Shown: one piece after another, positions 43,282 through 50,566 of the stretch | How positions within the stretch are numbered: position 1 is the first letter of the stretch | How the letters are laid out: each line of letters begins with the position of its first letter | Assembly: GCA_029260615.1 (NCBI GenBank) | Contig: JAJDCX010000091.1 | Span: forward strand, 1 to 50,566 | Direction of reading: 5' to 3' | DNA: 50,566 nucleotides | Origin: Phycisphaeraceae bacterium | Lineage (GTDB): Bacteria > Planctomycetota > Phycisphaerae > Phycisphaerales > Phycisphaeraceae | Position numbers and translations under genes: made by a program | The notes under the pieces: generated by a model | What the model was told of the DNA's origin: nothing | Databases searched by the model: none | What the model saw: the letters and a program-made list of their open reading frames with translations, nothing else

Positions 43282-43866
43282 TTAATCCCCGTGTTTTTCG
43301 CGTAGCCGACCGCTTAGTCTTAGTAGCAGGTGTACGCGCTCAAATTCGTCAAGTACTTCCTGCAGTACCTCGCGGACGGGGTCAGCGGACGGGGGTGGGA
43401 GCGTGGCCTGGACCTCCGGGCCGATCGCTTTAAGTGCCATGGCGCGGTATCGGCTCAAGGTCCGGTCGCCGAACCAACTTACTGGCTCGAAGTCTTCGGC
43501 CAGGAACCACGTCACCGGGACACGGAAGCCGGCGTTGATCTGGCTCTTGACGACCAGGTCCGCGTGTTCCTCGCTTCTTAACAGGAAACGCAGGTCGATC
43601 GCTTGGGGGTTTGCCTCGGCGATACGCTGCATGGCCGAGCCTTGTAGTGCGCAGTCTCCGCACCATGTTCCGGTCAGGCACAGGACGTGGATCTTACGCG
43701 TGAACCCCCCTACCAGTGCGGATTGTTCCGCATCAAGTGCGAGTTGGCTGTAGCGCTGGTCCCAGGGCATGCGGTGGCCTTCGGCATCACCTAGCGCGAC
43801 GAAGTCGGCGTAGGTCAGGCTCTGGTTGAACTTGGTTTTCAGGAAGTCGGTTTGGTTCATGAGCAT
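43282..43866 (-). CDS. Thioredoxin-fold protein (Thioredoxin_9 type)
   Basis: A 194-residue cytoplasmic protein. A helical lead of about 60 residues comes before the thioredoxin strand and the active site LTGTWCGDCALQGSAMQRI (CxxC as CGDC). VTWFLAEDFEPVSWFGDR follows as a cis-proline strand. No signal peptide. Such proteins are small disulfide reductases or bacillithiol/ thiol-peroxidase partners. The partner is unknown. Weak start region: ATG at 43866 or at 43860. Confidence 0.85.
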   Translation of the reverse strand: MLMNQTDFLKTKFNQSLTYADFVALGDAEGHRMPWDQRYSQLALDAEQSALVGGFTRKIHVLCLTGTWCGDCALQGSAMQRIAEANPQAIDLRFLLRSEEHADLVVKSQINAGFRVPVTWFLAEDFEPVSWFGDRTLSRYRAMALKAIGPEVQATLPPPSADPVREVLQEVLDEFERVHLLLRLSGRLREKHGD

Positions 43867-43961
43867 GGGGGTGATCGTCGTTGGGCGGTTTAGTTGTGTC
43901 GATCCCCCGGCAGAGCCAGGGGCTGAGGGTAGATGTTGCCGTGCGTGTATTTGTTGAAAAA

Positions 43962-44807
43962 TTACTCCACGACCCTTGCTGTGATGATGCTGTCAAGGTT
44001 GGGGAACTCGGCTTCGAGGTAGGGGTTGCCTTCTTGTTGGACGCGGCCTTGTTCAGGGCCTCGGCCACGGGGGGCGCCTTCACCGTAGTGGGCGTAGAGT
44101 TTGTCGATCACCTCCATGCCTTGGATGACTTCGCCGAAGGGTGAGAAGCCCTGGTTGTCCAGGAAGCTGTTGTCGCCGAAGGTAATGAAGAGTTGGCTGG
44201 TGCGGGTGTTTGGGCCGCCCATGGCGAAGGTGATTCGGCCGCGTGTGTTGGACTGTGTGTTGGGGTCGTCGTTGATGCGTTGGTCGCGCCAGATGGCGGA
44301 GACTTCGGGGTTGCCGTTGATTCCGAACTGGGCCATGAAGCCGCCGATGACGCGGAAGAACTTGCAACCGTCGTAGAAGCCGTGGTCAACGAGGTTGTAG
44401 AAGCGGTCTGCGCCGAGCGGAGCCCAGGCGCGGGTGACCTGGATCACGACGTCGCCCTGGGTTGTCGTGAATTTCACATTGAAGGTATCGGGGGCCTGGC
44501 GGGCCCAGCTTTCGTGGGAGGGGTCCAGCAGGAGCGCGTAGTCGGGTGCGTCTTGCGAGGCGCTTTGCGGGGCGTCTGCTTGCGGCTGGTCGCTATCGGC
44601 CTGGTCATCGTCTGGCTCTTGGGGGGCTGTGGCGGGGGCCTCGTCCTGGTCGGGCTGAGTCTCGGCGGGCTGGGTTTCTGCGGGCTGGGTGCCGGCGGGT
44701 TCATCCTCGGCCAGTGCGACGGTTACCGTCACGACGGACAGGATGCCGACCAATATAAACGTCATCCAATCGAATCGAGTTATTTTTTCAAAACGTTTCA
44801 TCTTCAT
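43962..44807 (-). CDS. Cyclophilin-type peptidyl-prolyl isomerase, exported
   Basis: A 281-residue isomerase with a signal anchor (about 13-33), a long Glu/Asp/Gln/Pro/Ala linker (residues 34-90) and a cyclophilin domain (VKFTTTQGDVVIQVTRAWAP to LDSIITARVVE). The site residues are in FFRVIGGFMAQFGINGNPEV, FAMGGPNTRTSQLFITFGDN and LDNQGFSPFGEVIQGMEVID. It acts in the periplasm. AAGGAAAA lies just before the ATG. It is upstream of the thioredoxin gene on one strand. Confidence 0.93.
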   Translation of the reverse strand: MKMKRFEKITRFDWMTFILVGILSVVTVTVALAEDEPAGTQPAETQPAETQPDQDEAPATAPQEPDDDQADSDQPQADAPQSASQDAPDYALLLDPSHESWARQAPDTFNVKFTTTQGDVVIQVTRAWAPLGADRFYNLVDHGFYDGCKFFRVIGGFMAQFGINGNPEVSAIWRDQRINDDPNTQSNTRGRITFAMGGPNTRTSQLFITFGDNSFLDNQGFSPFGEVIQGMEVIDKLYAHYGEGAPRGRGPEQGRVQQEGNPYLEAEFPNLDSIITARVVE

Positions 44808-44844
44808 TTTTCCTTGGTATTTTGTCTTTGTGTACTTTGTGGGC

Positions 44845-45018
44845 TTAGCCGCCGGGTGTTTGTTTTTGTTCGATCGCTTCGAGGCGGCGTTCGATCTCGG
44901 TGAGTTTGTGGAGTATCAGGACGTGGGTTTTTTTGGCGTCGATCCCGACGGGACTGGCCTCACTATGGATCAGTTGTTCGATCCGGCGGTAGTCTTCGTC
45001 GGGGATGTCGGTGTGCAT
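44845..45018 (-). CDS. Small conserved-looking coiled protein
   Basis: A 57-residue protein, MHTDIPDEDYRRIEQLIHSE to QKQTPGG. The C-terminal 30 residues (VGIDAKKTHVLILHKLTEIE then RRLEAIE) form a heptad-patterned helix, so it could be a short coiled coil. Its ATG shares one base with the stop of the beta-lactamase-like gene (TGATG), a strong sign of translational coupling. It has no family I can name with confidence. Too short for a 60-residue cut-off. Confidence 0.7.
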   Translation of the reverse strand: MHTDIPDEDYRRIEQLIHSEASPVGIDAKKTHVLILHKLTEIERRLEAIEQKQTPGG

Positions 45019-45998
45019 CAGTTGTGTTCCGGTTGTGAGGCGGGGACGGCGAGGGGGGCTTCGCCGAGGAACCCGGCGAGGGCCCAGTCGTCGATCCGGC
45101 GTGCGAGGGTGACGATGTATTCGTTGCCGATGGCACGCGGTGGGTCGTGGTCTGGGTTAGCGGGTGTGTGGGTGAGGACGGCGAGGATGTAGTGCCGGCC
45201 GTCGGGGCCGGTGATGACGGCGGAGTCGGCGTACCAGTCGCTCCATGTGCCGCTTTTGCGGATGATCTGCAGGTCCCGGCCGGTCAGGGCGAGGACGGTC
45301 TTGGAGTTGAGGTGCTGGATGTCAGGGCTCTGGAAGATTTCGCGCATTGTTTTGGATGCCTGGGGGCTGACGAGCCGGCCTTGTTCGAGCATCAGGTAGT
45401 AGCGGAGGAGTTGTCGGACGGTGGCGGCGTGTGATTCGCCAGCGAGGGGGTCACGGTTGCGTATGTCACCCTTGGCGTAGTGTTTGCCCATCCACAGGCC
45501 TCCGCCGTGCAGGGGGTCGTAGAGCTGGTACTGCGGTGAGGTGAGGACGTCGGCGATGGCCTGGAAGCCGAGGCTTTGGCTGAACTTTGCGGCGAGTGCG
45601 TTGTCGGACCGCTTAATCATCAGGCCAAGTTCGTGGCGTGTTTGGTCGTCGAGGTTTTCGGCGGCCTGAGGGTGGGTCTGGAAGTAGGCCAGGAGGATGG
45701 TAATTTTTGGGACGCTGGCTGCGTAGTACAGGGTGTCGGCGCGGAGCATAGCGAGCCGGCCAGTGGTCATGTCCAGTAGGCCGATGGCGGTTTGCTCGGC
45801 TTCGATTTTTAGGTCGCGGCGCAGGGCGGTATCCAGACGGGCCAGTGCCATGGTCATATCCAGATCGCCCGGGGTGTCGGGGTTGATCCGTATGGCAGAC
45901 CAGGCTGGGTCCTGCTTGGGCGGGGTAGAGTCTTGTGCCTGTGTCTGCGCGCAGCAGACCAAGCAGACGAACAAGCACAGTGTCATGGATCGTTTCAT
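45018..45998 (-). CDS. Exported serine beta-lactamase-like hydrolase
   Basis: A 326-residue exported protein with the class A beta-lactamase/PBP fold. Signal peptide ends at about residue 21 (TQAQ). Motifs are S-x-x-K as SVPK (95-98), S-D-N (131-133), and K-S-G (248-250), so all three active-site elements are kept. Large parts of the omega loop differ from known lactamases, so it may be a penicillin-binding-like or esterase enzyme rather than a resistance factor. Nothing in the window suggests a resistance cluster. It precedes the 57-residue gene. Confidence 0.85.
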   Translation of the reverse strand: MKRSMTLCLFVCLVCCAQTQAQDSTPPKQDPAWSAIRINPDTPGDLDMTMALARLDTALRRDLKIEAEQTAIGLLDMTTGRLAMLRADTLYYAASVPKITILLAYFQTHPQAAENLDDQTRHELGLMIKRSDNALAAKFSQSLGFQAIADVLTSPQYQLYDPLHGGGLWMGKHYAKGDIRNRDPLAGESHAATVRQLLRYYLMLEQGRLVSPQASKTMREIFQSPDIQHLNSKTVLALTGRDLQIIRKSGTWSDWYADSAVITGPDGRHYILAVLTHTPANPDHDPPRAIGNEYIVTLARRIDDWALAGFLGEAPLAVPASQPEHN

Positions 45999-46030
45999 GA
46001 GGAGCCGCCCTGCTGTGGTATCGACCGGGG

Positions 46031-46264
46031 TCAGTTTGCGGCGTCGTCGGCGGCGGGCTGGCCGGCCTGCTGCTGGGCCTGCATCTGCTGGGCCATGTTG
46101 TGCTGGATCAGTTGGACGGAAAAGATGTGGGTGGCAACTTCCATGGTGACGGGGTAGTCGCTGAAAGCGTTCTGGTATTTTTCAGCGGCCTCGCCATCTA
46201 TCGTGTCGTTGGACTCGGCGGTAAATTTTTCACGGACCAGGTTGAGCGCGTCGTTGATCTGCAT
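46031..46264 (-). CDS. Small unknown protein
   Basis: A 77-residue protein. A helical part (ALNLVREKFTAESNDTIDGE) and an internal YPVTMEVATHIFSVQLIQHN are followed by an Ala/Gln tail. No family recognised and no signal peptide. It ends 33 bases before the beta-lactamase-like gene on the same strand, so they may form one transcript. Confidence 0.6.
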   Translation of the reverse strand: MQINDALNLVREKFTAESNDTIDGEAAEKYQNAFSDYPVTMEVATHIFSVQLIQHNMAQQMQAQQQAGQPAADDAAN

Positions 46265-46517
46265 GTCGTGTCTCTTTTAGGAGTGGAACGAGGGTGGTGA
46301 TAATACGGTTCTGCCCGCCGGTGGTCGCACCGGAAAAGGCGGGGCTGACCGGCAAATCATATCAGATGCTCCCGCAGATGGCCCCCTGGGGTGGCCCGCC
46401 CCCGGAGATCCCCTGGATATCCCCGGATGCACTCTGATGGCCCGGCTGGGTGTGACGGGTCATATGGCCGTATCATGGCCGCCCTCCGGGCTTCACCGAA
46501 CACATGAAAGGCCTCCC

Positions 46518-46952
46518 ATGCTCATCGACGACATCAAAGACCAGGTATTACAGGCTATGCGAGCCAAGGATTCCGCCCGGCGCGACCTGCTGAAGGTGGT
46601 GCTGGGCGAGTTGCAGACGGTGGCGGCCCGTACGGGTGAGGACATGGACGACGACCAGGCCCAGCGGATCATCCGCAAGATGGTGAAGTCCAATCTGGAG
46701 ATGGCCGAGCTGAGTAAACGGCCGGAGGTGGTCCAGCAGATGAAGACGGAACTGGTGGTGCTGGAATCGCTGCTGCCTAAGACCCTGACGATTGAGCAGA
46801 TCATTGAGGCCTTGGCCCCGGTGACAGATGCGGTGAAGGCGGCGGGCAACGACGGGCAGGCGACGGGGACGGCAATGAAACATCTAAAGTCCAGCGGCGC
46901 AGTGGTGGAAGGCAGGGATGTGGGGCAGGCGGTGAAGAGGTTGCGCAGCTGA
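46518..46952 (+). CDS. GatB/YqeY-domain protein
   Basis: A 144-residue protein with the YqeY plan: DDIKDQVLQAMRAKDSARRD, QAQRIIRKMVKSNLEMAELS, LVVLESLLPKTLTIEQIIEA and the TGTAMKHLKSSGAVVEGRDV end. It is the helical tail domain of the amidotransferase GatB as a stand-alone protein, possibly tRNA-binding. AAAGG lies just before the ATG at 46518. The region before (46265-46517) has GCCCCCGGA-type runs but no gene. Confidence 0.9.
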   Translation: MLIDDIKDQVLQAMRAKDSARRDLLKVVLGELQTVAARTGEDMDDDQAQRIIRKMVKSNLEMAELSKRPEVVQQMKTELVVLESLLPKTLTIEQIIEALAPVTDAVKAAGNDGQATGTAMKHLKSSGAVVEGRDVGQAVKRLRS

Positions 46953-46987
46953 TACACAGACCCGTACTCGCATAGAACTGGTGTACG

Positions 46988-48538
46988 CTATTCAAGACAA
47001 AGGTGTGTCTCTTGGACCTTGAGGCGATTCTTAAAGTCGTCGAAGTCTCGTAGTTCTATGGGTGACCAGACGGTTTCGGCGAAGGCGATCAGGCGCGGCC
47101 AAAGCTGGTGGTGCAGATCGGCCTCGGTGGGGACGTGTTCGGTCCAGAGGTGTGCTTCGCTGCCGAGGACGTGGTGGTGCAGGTCGGGCTCGAGGCCTTG
47201 TGGGATCGGGTCGAACTGGTAGACCTTTTCCAACGGAAGCAGCCGCATCCAGTCGGGCTTATCCTCGGCCAACTCTTTTTCTGTGGCGGGGTAGTCCAGG
47301 TAGACCCATTCGTGGGTGGAGTTGATGGTATCCAGGCCCTGACGTGCGGCCTTGGTGGACTGCTCGGGGAGCCAGCCGTGGACGACCTGGCCTTGGGTGC
47401 CACCGGCGTCGATGTTGTCGCCCCAGGAGATCGAGCGTCGGTTAAGTCTGGTGTGGACGTGGTCTGCGACGCGGTCCATGAACCATTTTTGCAGGGCGGG
47501 CTCGTCTGTGAGGTTGTGCTTATCGCGGACAGCTTGGCAGGCTTGGCAGTTGTCCCATGTGCCCGGCTTGCGTTCGTCGCCGCCGAGGTGCAGGTAGGGG
47601 CTTGGGAAAAGTTCGGCTACTTCGTCCAACACGTTTTGAAGGAACGAAAAGGTCTGGTCTTGGCCGGCACAGTAAACGCCGTCGAGCAGGCCCCATTGGT
47701 TGGTGACGTCGGACGGTTGGCCGTGGCAACTAAGTTGTGGGTAGGCGGCGAGGGCGGCGAGGTTGTGCGCGGGCATCTCGATCTCGGGGATGACGGTGAT
47801 CTGACGGAGCTTGGCGTAGGCAACGATCTCGCGGACTTGTTCTTGTGTGTAATACCCGCCGTAACTCACCTGGTTCCCATTCCCCCCCCCACCGTTGCTG
47901 CGCCATGCCCCGACGCTTGTAAGTTTGGGATAGCCCAGGATCTCCAGCCGCCAGCCCTGGTCATCGGTGAGGTGCCAGTGCAGGCGGTTGAGCTTTAGTG
48001 CGGCGAGTTGGTCGATGAGTTTGGTGACCAGTTCAACGGACTGAAAGTGCCGGGCTGAATCGAGCATGAAGCCGCGCCAGGGGAAGCGGGGTTTGTCCTT
48101 GATATCGGCACAGGGGAGTTCGCGGACTAGTGCGTGGCCGTTGTTTGTCGTGGTAGGGGTTTGCCCTGTGGTTTGTGTGGCGAGCTGGTGGTTCAGCAGT
48201 TGCGTCAACGATTGGCCGGCGTAGAACAACCCGGCGTTGTGGTCGGCCCGAAGGGTAATACGGTCGGGAGAAACCGTCAGGTTGTAGCCCTCATCACCCA
48301 GACCGTCGGGGACTTGGCGGTCGGTCAGCACCACGGCGCCTCGATCAGATTCGGATGGTTCGGCGACCCTGACGGTGACGAAGCTCCCGGACTTCACGCG
48401 GATATGCTGGGCAAGTTCTTCTGCGACAAAGTGGGCGTACCCGGGGTCTGATTCATAGGCCAGGAGTAACGATACCTGGGGGGGGAAAGCAAACGCGCCT
48501 TGCTGGGTTTGATGGGTGAGAGGTCTGGGTATCATCAT
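46988..48538 (-). CDS. Beta-N-acetylhexosaminidase, GH20
   Basis: A 516-residue glycosidase that removes terminal GlcNAc or GalNAc. The N-terminal GH20b domain (about 20-150) precedes the barrel: RFPWRGFMLDSARHF, NRLHWHLTDDQGWRLEI, VIPEIEMPAHN and the catalytic pair in HLGGDE (Asp 321, Glu 322). No signal peptide is seen, so it may be cytoplasmic. The start region lacks a strong binding site. Together with the NamZ-like gene and the ROK regulator it suggests amino-sugar recovery. Confidence 0.93.
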   Translation of the reverse strand: MMIPRPLTHQTQQGAFAFPPQVSLLLAYESDPGYAHFVAEELAQHIRVKSGSFVTVRVAEPSESDRGAVVLTDRQVPDGLGDEGYNLTVSPDRITLRADHNAGLFYAGQSLTQLLNHQLATQTTGQTPTTTNNGHALVRELPCADIKDKPRFPWRGFMLDSARHFQSVELVTKLIDQLAALKLNRLHWHLTDDQGWRLEILGYPKLTSVGAWRSNGGGGNGNQVSYGGYYTQEQVREIVAYAKLRQITVIPEIEMPAHNLAALAAYPQLSCHGQPSDVTNQWGLLDGVYCAGQDQTFSFLQNVLDEVAELFPSPYLHLGGDERKPGTWDNCQACQAVRDKHNLTDEPALQKWFMDRVADHVHTRLNRRSISWGDNIDAGGTQGQVVHGWLPEQSTKAARQGLDTINSTHEWVYLDYPATEKELAEDKPDWMRLLPLEKVYQFDPIPQGLEPDLHHHVLGSEAHLWTEHVPTEADLHHQLWPRLIAFAETVWSPIELRDFDDFKNRLKVQETHLCLE

Positions 48539-48748
48539 GCGAAAATTCAGTACTCGTAGAGGCGTGGCTTAGTCGAGCGATGCTAAGACCGGCAGAACCA
48601 CTAACCCCCTGTGGCGAGGACTACTTGGGCGTCTCTATGGGTCGGCTGATCTGTCACTACTTTACCACGGAGGCAACCCACCGTCGCTAACACAGTTCTG
48701 GATCGGCCCGGTAGCGCCGACGGCGGGCTTTTTGATATTTGAAGGAAT

Positions 48749-49951
48749 TTAGGACGCTTGAGCGTTGGCCATGCTGCCTTGCTCGGCCGCTTGATCGCCC
48801 AAGACCTCTTGGATGATCTGCTCATAGTGTCGGTTTTCGTGGGCCGGGTCTTCGCCGATCAGGGCCGCGTCGATCGCGGCGATGGCGGCACCCATGGAGA
48901 CGCCCAGGTCACCTAACTCTGAAGCACGCACGGCGACTTCGCGGTTAGGTACTTTCACCAGTTGGCTGTTCATTTCACGCTCGATCTCGGCGATCATTTT
49001 CAGATTCGCGATCGCCAGGTTCCCGCCGAGCACCACGGCCTGGGGGTCGATCAGGTCGACGACGGCGGTAAGAGTCCGCCCGGTCTGACTGGCGAGGCGT
49101 TTCATGACATCGCTGATCGGCGCGTCTTTTTCGGCCATAAGCCGGATCTGCTCTTGAGAAAGATTCGCGTACCGCTCGGCTTCTAAGAGCGTATCGACTT
49201 CGCCGGCGGCGAAGTGCGATCCGCGGTACAGCCGGCCGTCCAGAAAGATCGTTGTCCCCAAGCCACGGATGGCGAACTCGTCTTGCTCGGCCTCTGAGTT
49301 CATCAGGAAGTAGACGAAGTTGGTCAACCCACGGGCGCTGCCCAACCTGGACTCGCATAGCGCCGCGAAGTTTGCGTCGTTATCTACATGCACAGCAGTG
49401 TCAATTTGCTGGGCGATCAGGTCACGCAGCGGCAGGTTTTCCGCGGCGAACCAGGTCGAACGCAGGACTCGGCCGTGTTCGCTATCGACCACACCGGGGA
49501 CCCCGACACCGATCCCCAGCAGATCGTCCGTGCTTTTTTTGTTCCGTGTGGCCCAGGCGTCGATCCGTGAACGCAACAGATTTGGCAAGGCGTCCGCGTC
49601 GTGGCCGACCTCCATCCGCTCACGATCGATCACTTCCCCGGAGGCATCGACATACACCAGTGACGCCTGATCGGTTTCCAGACCGACTCCCACCACCCAA
49701 CCCAAGCCCGGGTTGATCTCGATCAAAATCTGTTTTTTGCCAACCGTCTTGGACTCGGCCTTGCCGACCGTCCGCACGATGTTCTGTTCCAGCAGGTCAC
49801 GGACGATGTAGGTCAGCGTCGAAGTCCTTAGCCCTGTGATCTGAGCCAACTGCCGGCGGGACAGTGTGCCGTGCTGTCGGAGCAACTGAACCGCTAGACG
49901 GCGGTTGTGAATCGCTGCGCTGGTCTGATTGGCTTTGGTGATTCGTTGCAT
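48749..49951 (-). CDS. ROK-family regulator, zinc motif missing
   Basis: A 400-residue protein with a winged-helix (about 10-75; GTLSRRQLAQITGLRTSTLT) and a ROK domain. VVGVGLETDQASLVYVDASG begins the ROK fold, GIGVGVPGVVD and VHVDNDANFAALCESRLG match the sugar site. The usual C-x-C-G-x-x-G-C zinc motif and G-H motif are absent (HFAAGEVDTLLE instead), so it is not expected to be a kinase. It probably represses a sugar operon and would respond to a ligand. The GH20 gene is the next gene downstream, 210 bases on. Confidence 0.9.
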   Translation of the reverse strand: MQRITKANQTSAAIHNRRLAVQLLRQHGTLSRRQLAQITGLRTSTLTYIVRDLLEQNIVRTVGKAESKTVGKKQILIEINPGLGWVVGVGLETDQASLVYVDASGEVIDRERMEVGHDADALPNLLRSRIDAWATRNKKSTDDLLGIGVGVPGVVDSEHGRVLRSTWFAAENLPLRDLIAQQIDTAVHVDNDANFAALCESRLGSARGLTNFVYFLMNSEAEQDEFAIRGLGTTIFLDGRLYRGSHFAAGEVDTLLEAERYANLSQEQIRLMAEKDAPISDVMKRLASQTGRTLTAVVDLIDPQAVVLGGNLAIANLKMIAEIEREMNSQLVKVPNREVAVRASELGDLGVSMGAAIAAIDAALIGEDPAHENRHYEQIIQEVLGDQAAEQGSMANAQAS

Positions 49952-50444
49952 ATCGGTTTTAGACCATCAACTCTCAACCCGCTTACAAACCTGTGTTCTC
50001 AGCCTGTTTTCGGCTCTACATTGATTGTGCCCGGGGAAAACATTTCAGACCACAGCTTACTCGGATTTTATAACCAATACGAATCTGATATGCCCTAAAC
50101 GAGACTTAAGACACGCCTGAAACGTGGGTTACATTAGTTCAAAGACATATACTTCTGGGGCCCTACTCTAAATGACTCACAGTAAAATCATAACTCACAC
50201 CTGGTAGAGGGTCAATTGAAATTCATTAATTGAAAAAATTACAGGTGAGCGATCAAACCGCAGAGATTCACTTAATATATTGATATTCAACGATTTAAAA
50301 CCTGCGTGCCGCAGTGATTCGCGACTAACTAAATAAGTCATCTATGGCTCATATATGAGGTTTTCACCAGGTTCTGGCCCTAGGCGATGCATTAGGCGAT
50401 GCCTGGGGAGGCGTAAACCCCTGCACCGGCTTAAACTACCGGGC
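49952..50444. other. AT-rich gene-free stretch between the ROK and lpxB-like genes
   Basis: About 490 bases, distinctly AT-rich in 50050-50360 compared with the flanks, with no supported gene. It must hold the promoters of both divergent genes. No clear -35/-10 pair or dyad operator is called. The direct repeat AGGCGATGC occurs twice at 50381-50402. Confidence 0.5.
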
Positions 50445-50566
50445 ATGCCAGAGTCCCAGGGCCTCCTATTTACGGCGTTCGAACACAGCGGCGACCACAT
50501 CGCGGCGGCGTTGATCGCCGAGTTGAAACGGCGTGAGCCGGGCCGGCCGATCTATGCGATGGGTGG
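50445..50566 (+). CDS. lpxB: Lipid-A-disaccharide synthase-like, N-terminus only
   Basis: The first 40 residues of a gene cut by the window edge: MPESQGLLFTAFEHSGDHIA and then AALIAELKRREPGRPIYAMG. This matches the LpxB start, in which A-G-E-x-S-G-D is followed by A-L-x-x-x-L and the G-x-G-G turn; here G-E is F-E. LpxB joins UDP-diacylglucosamine and lipid X to make the lipid A disaccharide. It would fit an outer membrane of the lipid A type. The rest must be read in the next window. Confidence 0.8.
   Translation, partial: MPESQGLLFTAFEHSGDHIAAALIAELKRREPGRPIYAMG

Noticed and set aside
45018-45998. Antibiotic-resistance beta-lactamase
   Set aside because: The three motifs are present, but the omega-loop region differs and there is no mobile element, so the call is kept at beta-lactamase-like hydrolase.
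48712-48745. Plus-strand terminator-like GCCCG...CGGGC followed by TTTTT
   Set aside because: There is no plus-strand gene upstream, and in the ROK direction there is no T run after the stem.
1-50566. tRNA, rRNA, CRISPR and prophage genes
   Set aside because: No T-loop GTTCGANTC in a cloverleaf context, no regular spaced repeats and no integrase or structural phage genes were seen by eye; a tRNAscan or CRISPR search could still find a hidden one.

Overview
The window looks like chromosomal DNA of a planctomycete, most likely of the Phycisphaerae. The case is indirect: high GC, many secreted proteins of unknown family, two exported proteins with PEP-CTERM tails, two membrane proteins carrying a C-x-x-C-G-Y-D-L zinc ribbon, small type-II-pilin-sized membrane proteins, WG repeats, an alanine/lysine-only histone-like protein, frequent GTG/TTG starts, and an lpxB-like gene at the right edge that points to a lipid A type outer membrane. 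No rRNA, tRNA, CRISPR array, prophage or transposase gene was seen.

Layout. 0-8.6 kb is housekeeping: bioB (cut by the left edge), three small membrane/secreted proteins, plsY, an SMI1/KNR4 protein, a lipoprotein, gpmI overlapping a membrane glycosyltransferase, a YqaE-type small membrane protein and a short ribosome hibernation factor. 8.6-16.7 kb is more fluid: a long palindromic repeat, several small REP-like hairpins, a methyltransferase, two PEP-CTERM proteins, rsgA with no ordinary start codon, a GNAT enzyme, and a lower-GC two-gene cassette of unknown function. 16.7-24.2 kb holds groS-groL with a receiver-like gene upstream, bioA, and an EF-G paralogue. 24.2-29.4 kb holds the lysine-rich repeat protein and a run of minus-strand genes ending in an overlapping metallopeptidase/ATP-grasp pair. 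29.4-38 kb has an FKBP isomerase, an alpha/beta hydrolase, an HspQ-like protein, a WG-repeat protein, a GAF-PAS-PAS-GGDEF-EAL protein and two larger envelope-associated proteins. 38-50.6 kb is rich in sugar and cell-wall functions: nucleoside hydrolase, ArfB, a NamZ-like exo-muramidase, GH13 amylase, cyclophilin, a serine beta-lactamase-like hydrolase, YqeY, GH20 hexosaminidase, an atypical ROK regulator, and the start of lpxB.

How the genes may work together. bioB and bioA give the last and an earlier step of biotin synthesis but are 20 kb apart. NamZ, GH20, the beta-lactamase-like hydrolase and the ROK regulator could form a scattered murein/amino-sugar recovery set. RsgA, HPF, ArfB and the EF-G paralogue all act on the ribosome. 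The clearest candidate for an uncharacterised system is the ATP-grasp ligase with the overlapping zinc metallopeptidase (25.4-27.5 kb), perhaps together with the small winged-helix-like and receiver-like genes before it. The second is the low-GC pair at 15.2-16.7 kb. All functions are read from protein motifs by eye; nothing was searched against a database.
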